Source of the DNA: Magnetococcales bacterium
GTDB lineage: Bacteria; Pseudomonadota; Magnetococcia; Magnetococcales; JADGAQ01
DNA length: 47,421 bases
Assembly: GCA_015231925.1 (NCBI GenBank)
Contig: JADGAQ010000011.1
Span: forward strand, 1 to 47,421
Direction of reading: 5' to 3'
A program made the position numbers and the translations under genes. Shown piece by piece: positions 25,800-33,367 of the stretch; positions within the stretch are counted from its first letter, which is position 1, and each line of letters opens with the position of its first letter. Under the pieces are notes generated by a model. It saw only the letters and a list, made by a program, of their open reading frames with translations, made no database searches and was not told the origin of the DNA.

Positions 25800-26615
25800 A
25801 TGAGCGAACCTCTTCTGGGAATCGGTCTCTTCGGTGTCGGAGGCCGTATGGGGCGCATGCTGGCGCAGGCCGTTCTGGTCCAGGAAGGGTGCCGTCTGAC
25901 CGGAGGCTGCGATCACGCCGCATCCGGCGTCATCGGTCGCGACTTGGGCGACCTTTGCGGTGTCCCACCCCTTGGCGTAACCGTCTGCGAAAATCCCGAC
26001 CAACTCTTCACCCAATCCGACGTCATCATCGATTTCTCCATCCCCGAAGCCACCCTGCGAAACCTCGACCGGTCCCGGAGTTTCAAGAAGCCATTGGTCA
26101 TCGGAACCACCGGTTTGGATGCTCCGGGGCGGGAGGCGGTGACCGCCTTGTCTCGCGAAGTTGCCGTGGTCATGTCCCCTAATTTCAGCATCGGCGTCAA
26201 CCTGCTCTTTCAGTTGAGCCAACAGGTGGCTAAAACTCTGGGGGAAGAGTTCGATATCGAAATCATCGAGGCCCATCACCGCCACAAGGTGGATTCCCCC
26301 TCCGGAACGGCCCTGCGACTTGGTGAGGGCATCGCCAAGGCCCTGGGACGCGATTTAAGCCGTGATGCCGTCTACGGCCGCCAGGGAGCGGTCGGAGCCC
26401 GCCCCCGCTCCACCATTGGCTTCGCCACCATCCGTGGCGGGGATGTGGTCGGAGACCATACCGTTCTCTTTGCCGGTGAAGGCGAGCGCATCGAGTTGAC
26501 CCATAAGGCCTCCAGTCGCATGTCCTTTGCCAAAGGAGCGGTAATGGCCGCCAAATGGGTGGTGGGACGTCCACCGGGACTGTATGATATGGGACACATA
26601 CTGGGATTGCAGTAA
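25800..26615 (+). CDS. dapB: 4-hydroxy-tetrahydrodipicolinate reductase DapB
   Basis: Reduces hydroxy-tetrahydrodipicolinate with NAD(P)H in lysine and diaminopimelate synthesis. 271 residues. The nucleotide-binding GVGGRMGRM lies near the N-terminus, SDVIIDFSIPEATL and IGTTGL follow, and the catalytic His/Lys region EAHHRHKVDSPSGTALRLGE is intact. ATG 25800 is chosen over the TTG one codon upstream because GGAGGG at 25788-25793 is six bases before it. The ribosome site lies directly after the hairpin array, so the array forms the upstream leader of this gene and could influence its expression. Confidence 0.97.
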   Translation: MSEPLLGIGLFGVGGRMGRMLAQAVLVQEGCRLTGGCDHAASGVIGRDLGDLCGVPPLGVTVCENPDQLFTQSDVIIDFSIPEATLRNLDRSRSFKKPLVIGTTGLDAPGREAVTALSREVAVVMSPNFSIGVNLLFQLSQQVAKTLGEEFDIEIIEAHHRHKVDSPSGTALRLGEGIAKALGRDLSRDAVYGRQGAVGARPRSTIGFATIRGGDVVGDHTVLFAGEGERIELTHKASSRMSFAKGAVMAAKWVVGRPPGLYDMGHILGLQ

Positions 26616-26775
26616 GCGAGGATAAGTCACGGACTTTCACTCTGTGATTCCTTTGTTTTCATTCGTATCGATTTGCAGCAGAATCGCCCAGCTTGCGATC
26701 TTCTTTTTCGGGGCTTGTTGGCCGAAAAGGGGGTTTGTGGGTTGTTACTAACCGTCAAGGCAGAGGAGAAACGGC

Positions 26776-27117
26776 GTGGACAGCATCGAGGTGGCATCGA
26801 TCAAGCCGGGTCAGGAGTTGACCCTTACCTTTGGCAACCGGGACGCCGTTTTGACCAAACTGGAGGCCTCCCGACACTTCAAGGTGGACTCCTGGTTCCC
26901 CGAGGAGCAGGAGATTTACATTCTGGATGATGTCATCCAGGAGGACGAGTTGCTGCATTACGCCTTCGAGCCCATCGAGAACTACGCCGCTCTTCTGCAG
27001 GAGGAGTCCAAATCCTTCGGGGTCAAGCGCCGCATCCAGGATTTTCTGGGCCGCACCCTGGACACGCTGGAGATGGAGGAAGAAGAAGAGGAAGAGGACG
27101 AAGAGTCCGAAGAGTAG
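26776..27117 (+). CDS. Small acidic protein of unknown function
   Basis: 113-residue protein I do not recognise. The first 60 residues have alternating hydrophobic strands (QELTLTFGNRDAVLTKLEAS; FKVDSWFPEEQEIYILDD). A helical stretch follows (ENYAALLQEESKSFGVKRRI), and the end is a strongly acidic tail (EMEEEEEEEDEESEE). No signal peptide, membrane helix or cysteine pattern is present. GTG 26776 is supported by GAGGAGAA five bases upstream. It lies 160 bp after dapB on the same strand and is followed by a bidirectional terminator. The acidic tail suggests a nucleic-acid mimic or a chaperone-like tail, but nothing more can be said. Confidence 0.7.
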   Translation: MDSIEVASIKPGQELTLTFGNRDAVLTKLEASRHFKVDSWFPEEQEIYILDDVIQEDELLHYAFEPIENYAALLQEESKSFGVKRRIQDFLGRTLDTLEMEEEEEEEDEESEE

Positions 27118-27190
27118 AACGGGGGCTTCTGTTCCGGTATGCGGGGGGATGATACCCCCTGGACCTCTGTGTTTCCATCCAGGCAGCATA

Positions 27191-27228
27191 AAAAAACCAC
27201 CCATCCCGCAAGGGATGGGTGGTTTTTT
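27191..27228. terminator. Bidirectional intrinsic terminator
   Basis: A 17-bp perfect stem (27191-27207 with 27212-27228) around loop GCAA, with six A at one end and six T at the other, so it works on both strands. It lies between the convergent ends of the small acidic protein gene and the cytidylate-kinase-like gene. It is the clearest terminator in the window. Confidence 0.93.
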
Positions 27229-27252
27229 ATCACCCGGATCTCTCCTGACCGT

Positions 27253-28014
27253 TCAGCCTTCCGAAGAGTCCATGGTCAGGCCAATGTTCCCCTCGACGCC
27301 CGGCTCATTTTCGACAACGGCCACTTTCGGCGGAGCAATCGCCAAGCCCGCTTTCCCCATGGCCAGAAGTATCAGCTCCACAGCTGCCGGGGGGTCGAAA
27401 AGATCGGTGTTGATCACCAGATCGAACTCCTCCTTGTCGGAAGGATAACGCTTCTTCAGCCGGTCGACAAAACCGTCCCGCTCCATATTGGTTCGTTCGA
27501 TCAGGGCTCTGGCTTTGACCTTCTTGATGTCCAAACGCTCCGAAACCCGCTTGATGGTCGTGTCGGCGGAAGCCGTGATCTTCACCCGCAACACGGGATA
27601 ACGCACCAGGAGAATATGAGCCCCGCGCCCGACGATAACCCCGCCGGAACGCAGAATGCCCAGCAGAACCCGGGTCAGATTGCGCAGGTATTGCTCCTTG
27701 TTGGTGCCTTTCTTGGACAGAAAGGCATGCACGAAATCGTCCCACAAGTTGGTAACGCGCTCATCCAGACGTTCCATCAAATGCTTGTCGGATTTGGCTA
27801 CTTTGATGATGTTGTGCAGAAGTTCCCGGTCATACAGGGGGACTTGCAGCCGCTCCGCCAGCAAACGGGCGATTTCGGTCCCCCCGGCGCCGAACTGACG
27901 GGAGAGGGTGACCACGGGAAACCGGTATTCCCCGGAGCCCGGGGTTTCGCTCGATTCCGCGAAGAGTCCCGCTCCGACGATGGATTGGATAAGACCAAGA
28001 TTTTTATTTCCCAT
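27253..28014 (-). CDS. Cytidylate kinase-like family protein
   Basis: 253-residue P-loop protein of the cytidylate kinase-like family (PF13189 type), distinct from housekeeping Cmk. FPVVTLSRQFGAGGTEIAR (residues 32-50) matches the family's modified P-loop. VPLYDRELLHNI, RSGGVIVGRGAHILL and a DLVINTDLFDP-like segment near the C-terminus follow the same pattern. The start is uncertain: ATG 28014 gives a family-like N-terminus but GAGG lies too close; an in-frame ATG at 28068 has no ribosome site. Function in this family is mostly unproven. The neighbouring polyphosphate kinase on the same strand suggests a nucleotide phosphorylation role, which is inference. Confidence 0.82.
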   Translation of the reverse strand: MGNKNLGLIQSIVGAGLFAESSETPGSGEYRFPVVTLSRQFGAGGTEIARLLAERLQVPLYDRELLHNIIKVAKSDKHLMERLDERVTNLWDDFVHAFLSKKGTNKEQYLRNLTRVLLGILRSGGVIVGRGAHILLVRYPVLRVKITASADTTIKRVSERLDIKKVKARALIERTNMERDGFVDRLKKRYPSDKEEFDLVINTDLFDPPAAVELILLAMGKAGLAIAPPKVAVVENEPGVEGNIGLTMDSSEG

Positions 28015-28089
28015 ACCTCGTATTTCACCCGTATGGCGGAGATGGTTTCGAAGGGGAGTAACACCCATCAAGACACATACGCGAAAGCG

Positions 28090-28114
28090 AAGGCCGGTCG
28101 GTGTGACCGGCCTT
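28090..28114 (-). terminator. Hairpin after ppk2
   Basis: AAGGCCGGTC (28090-28099) and GACCGGCCTT (28105-28114) form a perfect ten-base stem, 27 bp past the ppk2 stop. No T-run follows on the minus strand, so it is either an inefficient terminator or an RNA 3'-end stabiliser upstream of the cytidylate-kinase-like gene. Confidence 0.5.
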
Positions 28115-28140
28115 CCGAAGTCCATTCGCGAGGTCAGGGA

Positions 28141-29034
28141 TCAATCAAAGCCAAGCTCTTCCTGAACGGTGCGAACCAGGCGATGGTCGTAGTCCAGAAG
28201 ATCCTTGTTCTTGCCCGTGTAGTCCAGGCAGCTCAGGAAATAGCGCAGACTTTCGGTACGGGCGCGCTTTTTGTCGTCCGACTTGATGATGGTCCAGGGC
28301 GCGGAAGAGGTGTTGGTGTAGAAGAACATGTCTTCCTTGGCCTTGGTGTACTCTTCCCACTTGTCCTGGGACTCTTTGTCCACCGGGCTCAGCTTCCACT
28401 GCTTGAGGGGATCCTCGCGGCGGGAGTTGAAGCGGCGCAACTGCTCTTCCTTGCTGACCGAGAACCAGAACTTGAAGAGAATGATTCCGGAATGAACCAG
28501 CATGCGCTCGAATTCGGGCACGGCGCGCAGGAACTCACGCACCTCCTCCTTCTCGCAGAATCCCATGACCCGTTCCACGCCGGAGCGATTGTACCAGGAA
28601 CGGTCGAACATGACGATCTCGCCACCGGCGGGCAGGTGCTGGATGTAGCGTTGGAAGTACCATTGGGTACGTTCCTTCTCCGTCGGCTTTTCCAGAGCGA
28701 CGACACGGCAACCGCGGGGGTTGAGGTGTTCCATGAAACGCTTGATGGTGCCACCCTTGCCCGCGGCATCCCGACCTTCGAAAATGCCCAGGATCTTCAG
28801 GCCGTTCTCCTTGACCCAGTTCTGCATCTTGACCAGCTCGATGTGGAGGGGCTCCATCTCCTTGAGATAATCCTCCTCGCTCAACTTCTTGAGCTTGGGA
28901 CGGGAGCTGGGCAGCGCCTTTTTGCTGCCTGCGCCAAGGATGATCTGGGCATGGGCATGGGCGTGGGGCAGGGTCTCCTCGCCATGAACCGGCTTCTTGG
29001 CAGGGATTTTGACATGCTTGGATTTGTCGGACAT
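28141..29034 (-). CDS. ppk2: Polyphosphate kinase 2 (PPK2)
   Basis: Transfers phosphate between polyphosphate and nucleotides. 297 residues. Walker A is GRDAAGKGG at 87-95, Walker B is in MFDRSWYNRSGVERV (about 142-156), and the lid region has RREDPLKQWKLSP. A single PPK2 domain of this size suits class I enzymes, which phosphorylate NDPs; preference for GDP or ADP cannot be read here. A His/Ala stretch (HAHAHA, 24-29) lies in the variable N-terminus. ATG 29034 is fixed by GAGGAG just upstream. The cytidylate-kinase-like gene follows on the same strand, and a CHAD protein lies divergently, consistent with a polyphosphate locus. Confidence 0.95.
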   Translation of the reverse strand: MSDKSKHVKIPAKKPVHGEETLPHAHAHAQIILGAGSKKALPSSRPKLKKLSEEDYLKEMEPLHIELVKMQNWVKENGLKILGIFEGRDAAGKGGTIKRFMEHLNPRGCRVVALEKPTEKERTQWYFQRYIQHLPAGGEIVMFDRSWYNRSGVERVMGFCEKEEVREFLRAVPEFERMLVHSGIILFKFWFSVSKEEQLRRFNSRREDPLKQWKLSPVDKESQDKWEEYTKAKEDMFFYTNTSSAPWTIIKSDDKKRARTESLRYFLSCLDYTGKNKDLLDYDHRLVRTVQEELGFD

Positions 29035-29455
29035 ATGCTCCTCGTCAGGTATACGGTGGTATACAATCAACCCGGAATCAACAACGCCTTGCACGGCGAA
29101 CCCGTTCACCCGGCACACCCGAAACACCCGGGCGTTCCGGTACAGAGCGTCCAGACCGGGCCATCGCGGGAATCCCTTTGCGGAATCACGGTGCCCGGTT
29201 CCTTCTTCAGGAAAACCGGTTCCACTATATTTCGATTAAGGGCATCTGTCCAGCGACCCCGGGAGAAATATCCATTCCATCAGCGAAATGGCGTGAGTGC
29301 CGTGCCGTGGAATGTGGGATGCCCCTCAGCCTGCTTATGGACAAAAGCCTCAAATTTCGTTAAAATCCCCCTTTGTACCAAAGGGAGGGAGAGAAGGATT
29401 GATATTTTGCGTACCGGGCCCAGACCAGGCCCGCAACAGCCATAAGGGGATGAAA
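29035..29455. other. Divergent region between ppk2 and the CHAD gene
   Basis: 421 bp without a credible gene. It includes a tandem GGTATAC pair near 29049-29065 close to the ppk2 start, a promoter-like pair at 29338-29366 facing the CHAD gene, a seven-base inverted repeat at 29369-29385 over the predicted start point, and a leader hairpin CGGGCC-N7-GGCCCG at 29415-29433. Nothing was recognised in 29100-29330. Confidence 0.55.
29338..29366 (+). promoter_or_regulatory. Sigma-70-type promoter for the CHAD gene
   Basis: TGGACA (29338-29343) and TAAAAT (29361-29366) each match the consensus at five of six positions with the ideal 17-base spacing. The predicted start falls inside the inverted repeat CCCTTTG-TAC-CAAAGGG (29369-29385), a possible operator. 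Confidence 0.6.
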
Positions 29456-30388
29456 ATGGGTTCGATCGAGATGAAGCCCGTGGCTTTGAGCCCCGAGCTA
29501 AGCACGGAAGAGGCCTTCGGGCAAATTCTGGCGGCCAATTTCCAATTCATGCTGGAATGGGCTCCCATTGCTTATGAAGGCAAGGATATCGAAGGCGTTC
29601 ACCAGGTCCGGGTGGCGTTGCGTCGCTTGCGCTCCGCCGTCGTGGTGTTTCGCAAGGCGATTCCGCGCACCATTTCCGATCCCTGGGGCGAAGAGATGCG
29701 CTGGGCCGCCGGCGAACTGGGCACGGCCCGCGATCTGGACGTTCTCATCTCCGAGGGATTCGCGGTCATGAAGGACAAAATTCCCCTGCCCGAAGGCGAG
29801 GCGAAGCTGCTCGACATCGCCAAGGCCAAACGGGAACAGGGCTACGAGCGGGTGCGCGCCATGTTCGACAGCGAGCGCTACACCGCCTTTCGGGAAGGCT
29901 TCGATCAATGGCTGGAACAGAGAGGCTGGTATCAGGCCGACCTGGAAGGGGTGGTGCGGGAGAAGATGCGGGCCAGCATTCTGCGCTTCGCCGTCAAGAT
30001 CCTGGGCAACCGTTTCGGAACCGTGATCGGGGCCGGACAGGATATCGGCACACTCTCCACCACCGAGCTGCACCAGTTGCGCATCGAATGCAAGAAGCTG
30101 CGTTACGCCACCGAATTCTTCACTCCCCTGTTCAATAAAAAGAGCATGAGTGACTTCAACGTGCATCTCAAGGGGCTGCAGGGTATCCTGGGGATCATGA
30201 ACGACGTCACCGTGACCCACCACCTCATGGAAAGCCTGCTGGATGGGGTCGCCGACCACGAAACCCTGCTCTACGCGGGCGCTCTGGTGGGTTGGCGTTC
30301 CAGACAGTATCAAGAGTTGCGCGGCAATCTGGGGCCCGCCTGGGCCACCTTCGTGAGCGCCCCGGCTCCCTGGGTTTTGAACCGATAG
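29456..30388 (+). CDS. CHAD-domain protein
   Basis: 310-residue protein consisting almost entirely of a CHAD domain, a histidine-rich helical bundle known to bind inorganic polyphosphate. Both repeats show the family motif: VHQVRVALRRLRS at 48-60 and LHQLRIECKKLRYATEFF at 205-222. The basic residues would contact polyphosphate. The start is ATG 29456 with AAGGGGA six bases upstream. No CYTH domain is fused, unlike many CHAD proteins. The gene lies divergent from ppk2, which makes a role in binding or localising polyphosphate granules likely. The pairing is inference from context and known CHAD biochemistry. Confidence 0.92.
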   Translation: MGSIEMKPVALSPELSTEEAFGQILAANFQFMLEWAPIAYEGKDIEGVHQVRVALRRLRSAVVVFRKAIPRTISDPWGEEMRWAAGELGTARDLDVLISEGFAVMKDKIPLPEGEAKLLDIAKAKREQGYERVRAMFDSERYTAFREGFDQWLEQRGWYQADLEGVVREKMRASILRFAVKILGNRFGTVIGAGQDIGTLSTTELHQLRIECKKLRYATEFFTPLFNKKSMSDFNVHLKGLQGILGIMNDVTVTHHLMESLLDGVADHETLLYAGALVGWRSRQYQELRGNLGPAWATFVSAPAPWVLNR

Positions 30389-30391
30389 TTA

Positions 30392-30432
30392 CCGGTCGGG
30401 TTGACCGGGGGAACCGATCGGTTCCTCCGGTC
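30392..30432. terminator. Overlapping hairpins at convergent gene ends
   Basis: Two competing structures lie between the CHAD gene and etfA: CCGGTC-N5-GACCGG (30392-30408) and a larger palindrome in which 30403-30417 pairs with 30418-30432, with one G-T pair, containing GGAACCGATCGGTTCC at its centre. The right arm enters the etfA stop codon. There is no T-run, so termination efficiency is uncertain. Confidence 0.5.
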
Positions 30433-31372
30433 ACGATGCCTCGAGACGGGCCAGCCATTCCGGCAGTACCTTCCGTAAATCCTGATTGATCACATAATCG
30501 GCGATGGCGCAGATCGGGGCGCCGGCATCCCTGTTGATGGCCACGATGGTTCCCGCGCCCTTGATTCCGGCCAGGTGCTGCACCGCGCCGGAGATTCCGA
30601 TGGCGATGTAGAGCCGTGGCGCGATGATCTTTCCCGTCTGTCCGATTTGCCAGTCCCCCGGAGCCAGTCCGGCATCCACGGCGGAACGGGTGGCCCCGAT
30701 GGCCGCTCCCAACCGGGTCGCCAGTTGTTCCAGCAGCGCGAAACCGCCTTCCGCTTCCACCAGACCTCTTCCGCCCGCCACCACGATGGCCGCGCTGCCC
30801 AGCTCCGGACGGTCTCCCGGAGAGGCGCGGAATCCCCGGAACGCCGCGTGAGGAAGGGAGGTCGCCGGAGGGGCCAACCATTCGGTCGGTGGTTGGGTCG
30901 TGGCGGGCAGCGCCCTGGGAAAGGCGCTGGGACGCACGCTCAACAGCAGGGGGGAAGTTTCGGGAGGGGCTTGTATCGTCTCCAGGATGTTTCCGGCGAA
31001 GGCCGGGCGCACGAAGCGATGCGGCCCGTCGATGGCCACGATTTCCGGGATGAAGGGGGCGGCGATCCGGGCGGCCAGGCGGGGCAGGAGCTGACGACCG
31101 AAGGAGGTGGCCGGGGCCAGGAGGGTGCGATAGCGCCCGGCAAGCGAAGCGACGAGGTCGGCCAGGAGTTCCGGGGTCTGCCCGGCCAACGCGGGATGGC
31201 GGCAGAGCAGGAGCCGTTCGAGGCCGGCGGGGAGGGCGATGGGCTCCTCCAGGGGCCAGCCGGCGATCAGCATCTCCAGGGGGCCCGGGAGGGCGGCGGC
31301 GGCTCCGACCGTATGCCAGGTCGCCGTGGTCAACTGCCCGCCCCGGGTCTCCGCCAGAATCAACCGGCTCAT
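30431..31372 (-). CDS. etfA: Electron transfer flavoprotein alpha subunit
   Basis: FAD-binding subunit of ETF, which shuttles electrons from acyl-CoA dehydrogenases to the quinone pool. 313 residues. The C-terminal FAD motif is clear (QIGQTGKIIAPRLYIAIG with SGAVQHLAGIKGAG), and GGRGLVEAEGGFALLEQLA and ATRSAVDAGLAPGDWQIGQ are as expected. The N-terminal domain is more diverged and rich in Ala and Pro. The start at 31372 overlaps the etfB stop as ATGA and there is no separate ribosome site, so translation is coupled. Likely partner of FadE; ETF-quinone oxidoreductase is not in the window. Confidence 0.93.
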   Translation of the reverse strand: MSRLILAETRGGQLTTATWHTVGAAAALPGPLEMLIAGWPLEEPIALPAGLERLLLCRHPALAGQTPELLADLVASLAGRYRTLLAPATSFGRQLLPRLAARIAAPFIPEIVAIDGPHRFVRPAFAGNILETIQAPPETSPLLLSVRPSAFPRALPATTQPPTEWLAPPATSLPHAAFRGFRASPGDRPELGSAAIVVAGGRGLVEAEGGFALLEQLATRLGAAIGATRSAVDAGLAPGDWQIGQTGKIIAPRLYIAIGISGAVQHLAGIKGAGTIVAINRDAGAPICAIADYVINQDLRKVLPEWLARLEAS

Positions 31373-32124
31373 GGTGTGGTGAATTCGGGTCGCAGACGCG
31401 CCATCAATTCGGCGACATCGCGCAGAAGGTGTCCCCCAGGACGGGGAGAGGGCTCCCTGCGGGCCACTACCGGGCAGCCGGGAAGGAAGGGCAGCGACAA
31501 TGCCGCCGCCTCCAGCCGTTCCACCCGTTTGCGCCGGGCGGCCAGAATGGCGGGCAGGGTCACGCATCGCGGCTCGCCCAGACGCAAATCGGCGCTGATG
31601 ACTCCCGGTGGATGGAGATAGCGGCTTTCCAGTCCACCGTCCACCTCCCGAAGCAGTGTCACTCCCCCCTCGCCGTCCGGCGGGCCGAGTTCGACCACCT
31701 GACTGGCTTGCGCCCATCCCAACAGGCCCGCTGCCATCATGCCGGTGACGCCCAGATCCCGATCCACCCCCTGGCGTCCGGTGAAGAGCCAGGCGGCCCC
31801 GACCTGCCGGGCCGTCTCCGCCAGAATGGCGGCGGCGGTTCCGGCGTCCGGCGCTTCGGCAAGCTCGACCAGAATGGCCCGGTCGCTACCCATGGCCAGA
31901 CAGGTGGACAAGCCTTCCGACCAGGATGGCGGGCCGGCGGAGACCACGATCACCTCGGTGGCCACCCCGGCCTCCCGCCAGCGCAAGGCGGCTTCCAGGG
32001 CGATGAGGTCGAAGGGGTTGGGCACCTCCGCCGCATCGCCGCACTCCACGGCGAAACCATCCGGGCCCAGTCGGGCCGGATGGTTGGGATCAGCCACCTG
32101 CTTGATGCCGACCAGCAGAATCAT
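31369..32124 (-). CDS. etfB: Electron transfer flavoprotein beta subunit
   Basis: AMP-binding partner of EtfA. 251 residues: MILLVGIKQVADP at the start, NPFDLIALEAALRWREAG, FTGRQGVDRDLGVTG and the recognition-loop region ISADLRLGEPRCVTLPA. After about residue 215 it has a Pro/Arg-rich tail (CPVVARREPSPRPGGHLL). The start at 32124 overlaps the dsbA stop as ATGA and has GAGGG six bases upstream. Order on the minus strand is osmC, dsbA, etfB, etfA. The usual etfB-etfA order is kept, but pairing with dsbA is unusual. Confidence 0.94.
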   Translation of the reverse strand: MILLVGIKQVADPNHPARLGPDGFAVECGDAAEVPNPFDLIALEAALRWREAGVATEVIVVSAGPPSWSEGLSTCLAMGSDRAILVELAEAPDAGTAAAILAETARQVGAAWLFTGRQGVDRDLGVTGMMAAGLLGWAQASQVVELGPPDGEGGVTLLREVDGGLESRYLHPPGVISADLRLGEPRCVTLPAILAARRKRVERLEAAALSLPFLPGCPVVARREPSPRPGGHLLRDVAELMARLRPEFTTP

Positions 32125-32768
32125 GGCGCCCTCTGGGCCAGCTCCTCGATCACCTGGAACATGCGGAACAGATCCCCCTTGCTCATGACGGGGGTGACGC
32201 GGTAGCGCCCGTTGATCACCAGCGTCGGGGTTGAACGGACGCCCCACTCCTTGGCCTGGTTTTTCGCCTGGTTCACCTTGGCGGTGACGCCGAAGGATTG
32301 CATGTGGGCCTGAAAGGTGCCGGGATCCAGCTTGAGGCTTTTGGCCAGGCGCAGCAGTTCCTCCATCTTTTCGATATCGCCGCTCTCCTCGAAATGCAGG
32401 CGGAAGATGGCGTTCTGCATGGCCTCCCCCTGACCCAGATAGGTTGCGGCGAAATAGGCCCGCAGCGGCAGATCGGTCTGATTGCCCCAGAAGATGGGCA
32501 GGGAACGAACGAGGAAGCGTTCCCGGTTCTTCCGGGCCCACTCCTCGAAGGAGGGGTGCAGGTTGAAGCAGTGCGGGCAGGTGAAGTTGAACACCTCCAC
32601 GATCTCCGCCTTGCCTTCCGCCGAGGGAACAGGCGGTTGAACGAGTTCGTAATCCTCTCCGGCCTTCAGCTCCGCAGCCGTTGCTGGCGGAACCACCGGT
32701 ACGGCCCAAACGAGAAGGGCGCCGAAAAAAAGAGCGGACCAGGTGCGACGGGACAGGTTGGTTTTCAT
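32121..32768 (-). CDS. dsbA: Thiol:disulfide interchange protein DsbA
   Basis: Periplasmic oxidase that introduces disulfide bonds. 215 residues with a Sec signal peptide (basic MKTNLSRR, hydrophobic 10-27, probable cleavage near Ala31-Ala32). The thioredoxin-fold active site NFTCPHCFNLHP has Cys64 and Cys67, and the cis-proline loop is in RSTPTLVING. The CPHC pair is the classic DsbA dipeptide. It begins seven bases after osmC ends and its stop overlaps the etfB start. The electron partner DsbB is not in the window. High certainty for DsbA. Confidence 0.95.
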   Translation of the reverse strand: MKTNLSRRTWSALFFGALLVWAVPVVPPATAAELKAGEDYELVQPPVPSAEGKAEIVEVFNFTCPHCFNLHPSFEEWARKNRERFLVRSLPIFWGNQTDLPLRAYFAATYLGQGEAMQNAIFRLHFEESGDIEKMEELLRLAKSLKLDPGTFQAHMQSFGVTAKVNQAKNQAKEWGVRSTPTLVINGRYRVTPVMSKGDLFRMFQVIEELAQRAP

Positions 32769-32775
32769 GGCACGA

Positions 32776-33204
32776 TCAGGCCGTTTCCACGATGGTGAAG
32801 GTGAAGTGCATCTTTGCGGTTTTGGACAGCATGGCCGAGGCGGAGCAGTAGGTCTCTTCGGAGAGGCGGATGGCCCGTTCCACCGCCGCTTCCGGCAAGG
32901 CCTTGCCGGTGACGGTGAAGTGAACGGTGATGTCGGTGAAGACCTTCGGATCCGTGGGGGCGCGTTCCGCGCTGATTTCGGCCACGCAATCGGTAACCGT
33001 GTGGCGGCCTTTGCGCAGAATGGTCACCACGTCGATGGAAGAGCAGCCGCCCATGCCGAGCAGCAGCAGTTCCATGGGGCGGATTCCGAGATCACTGCCC
33101 CCCACCTCTTTGGCGGCATCCATGACCAGGGCATGGCCGGAACCCGATTCACCCAACATCAGCAGACCTTCAACCAGTTTGACGCGCGCCGTGAGATTGG
33201 CCAT
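32776..33204 (-). CDS. OsmC family protein
   Basis: 142-residue OsmC/YhfA-type protein. Members reduce organic hydroperoxides with a reactive cysteine pair or act in related thiol chemistry. Conserved features are the central helix LGIRPMELLLLGMGGCSSIDVV with the first Cys (here split over two blocks) and the second Cys in EETYCSASAML, spaced as in the family. The start at ATG 33204 has GAGG about ten bases upstream and gives the usual N-terminus (MANLTARVKLVEG). It is first of the osmC-dsbA-etfB-etfA unit, which starts back to back with the DHH gene. Confidence 0.9.
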   Translation of the reverse strand: MANLTARVKLVEGLLMLGESGSGHALVMDAAKEVGGSDLGIRPMELLLLGMGGCSSIDVVTILRKGRHTVTDCVAEISAERAPTDPKVFTDITVHFTVTGKALPEAAVERAIRLSEETYCSASAMLSKTAKMHFTFTIVETA

Positions 33205-33295
33205 TGTTGCACATCCTCTTGTCTGGAAATGGAAAGGCTTCCCCTTCGGGAATCCGCTCAGGCTCTCCCTCTCTTCCCGGCAAGTCAATGTCTGC

Positions 33296-33325
33296 TTGGG
33301 AAAATGGGCAAGAGGGGGTTATACT
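33296..33325 (+). promoter_or_regulatory. Candidate promoter for the DHH-lipA-lipB unit
   Basis: TTGGGA (33296-33301) and TATACT (33320-33325) are separated by 18 bases. The -10 matches at five of six positions, the -35 at four. It lies 43 bp before the DHH gene start in the divergent gap with osmC. Confidence 0.45.
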
Positions 33326-33367
33326 GCCACACTTCCGCCATGGTATCCCCCGATACGGAGAACGCCC

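Noticed and set aside
25486-26285. Minus-strand frames through the hairpin array into dapB
   Set aside because: The predicted peptides are translations of inverted repeats and of antisense dapB; no ribosome sites or protein features.
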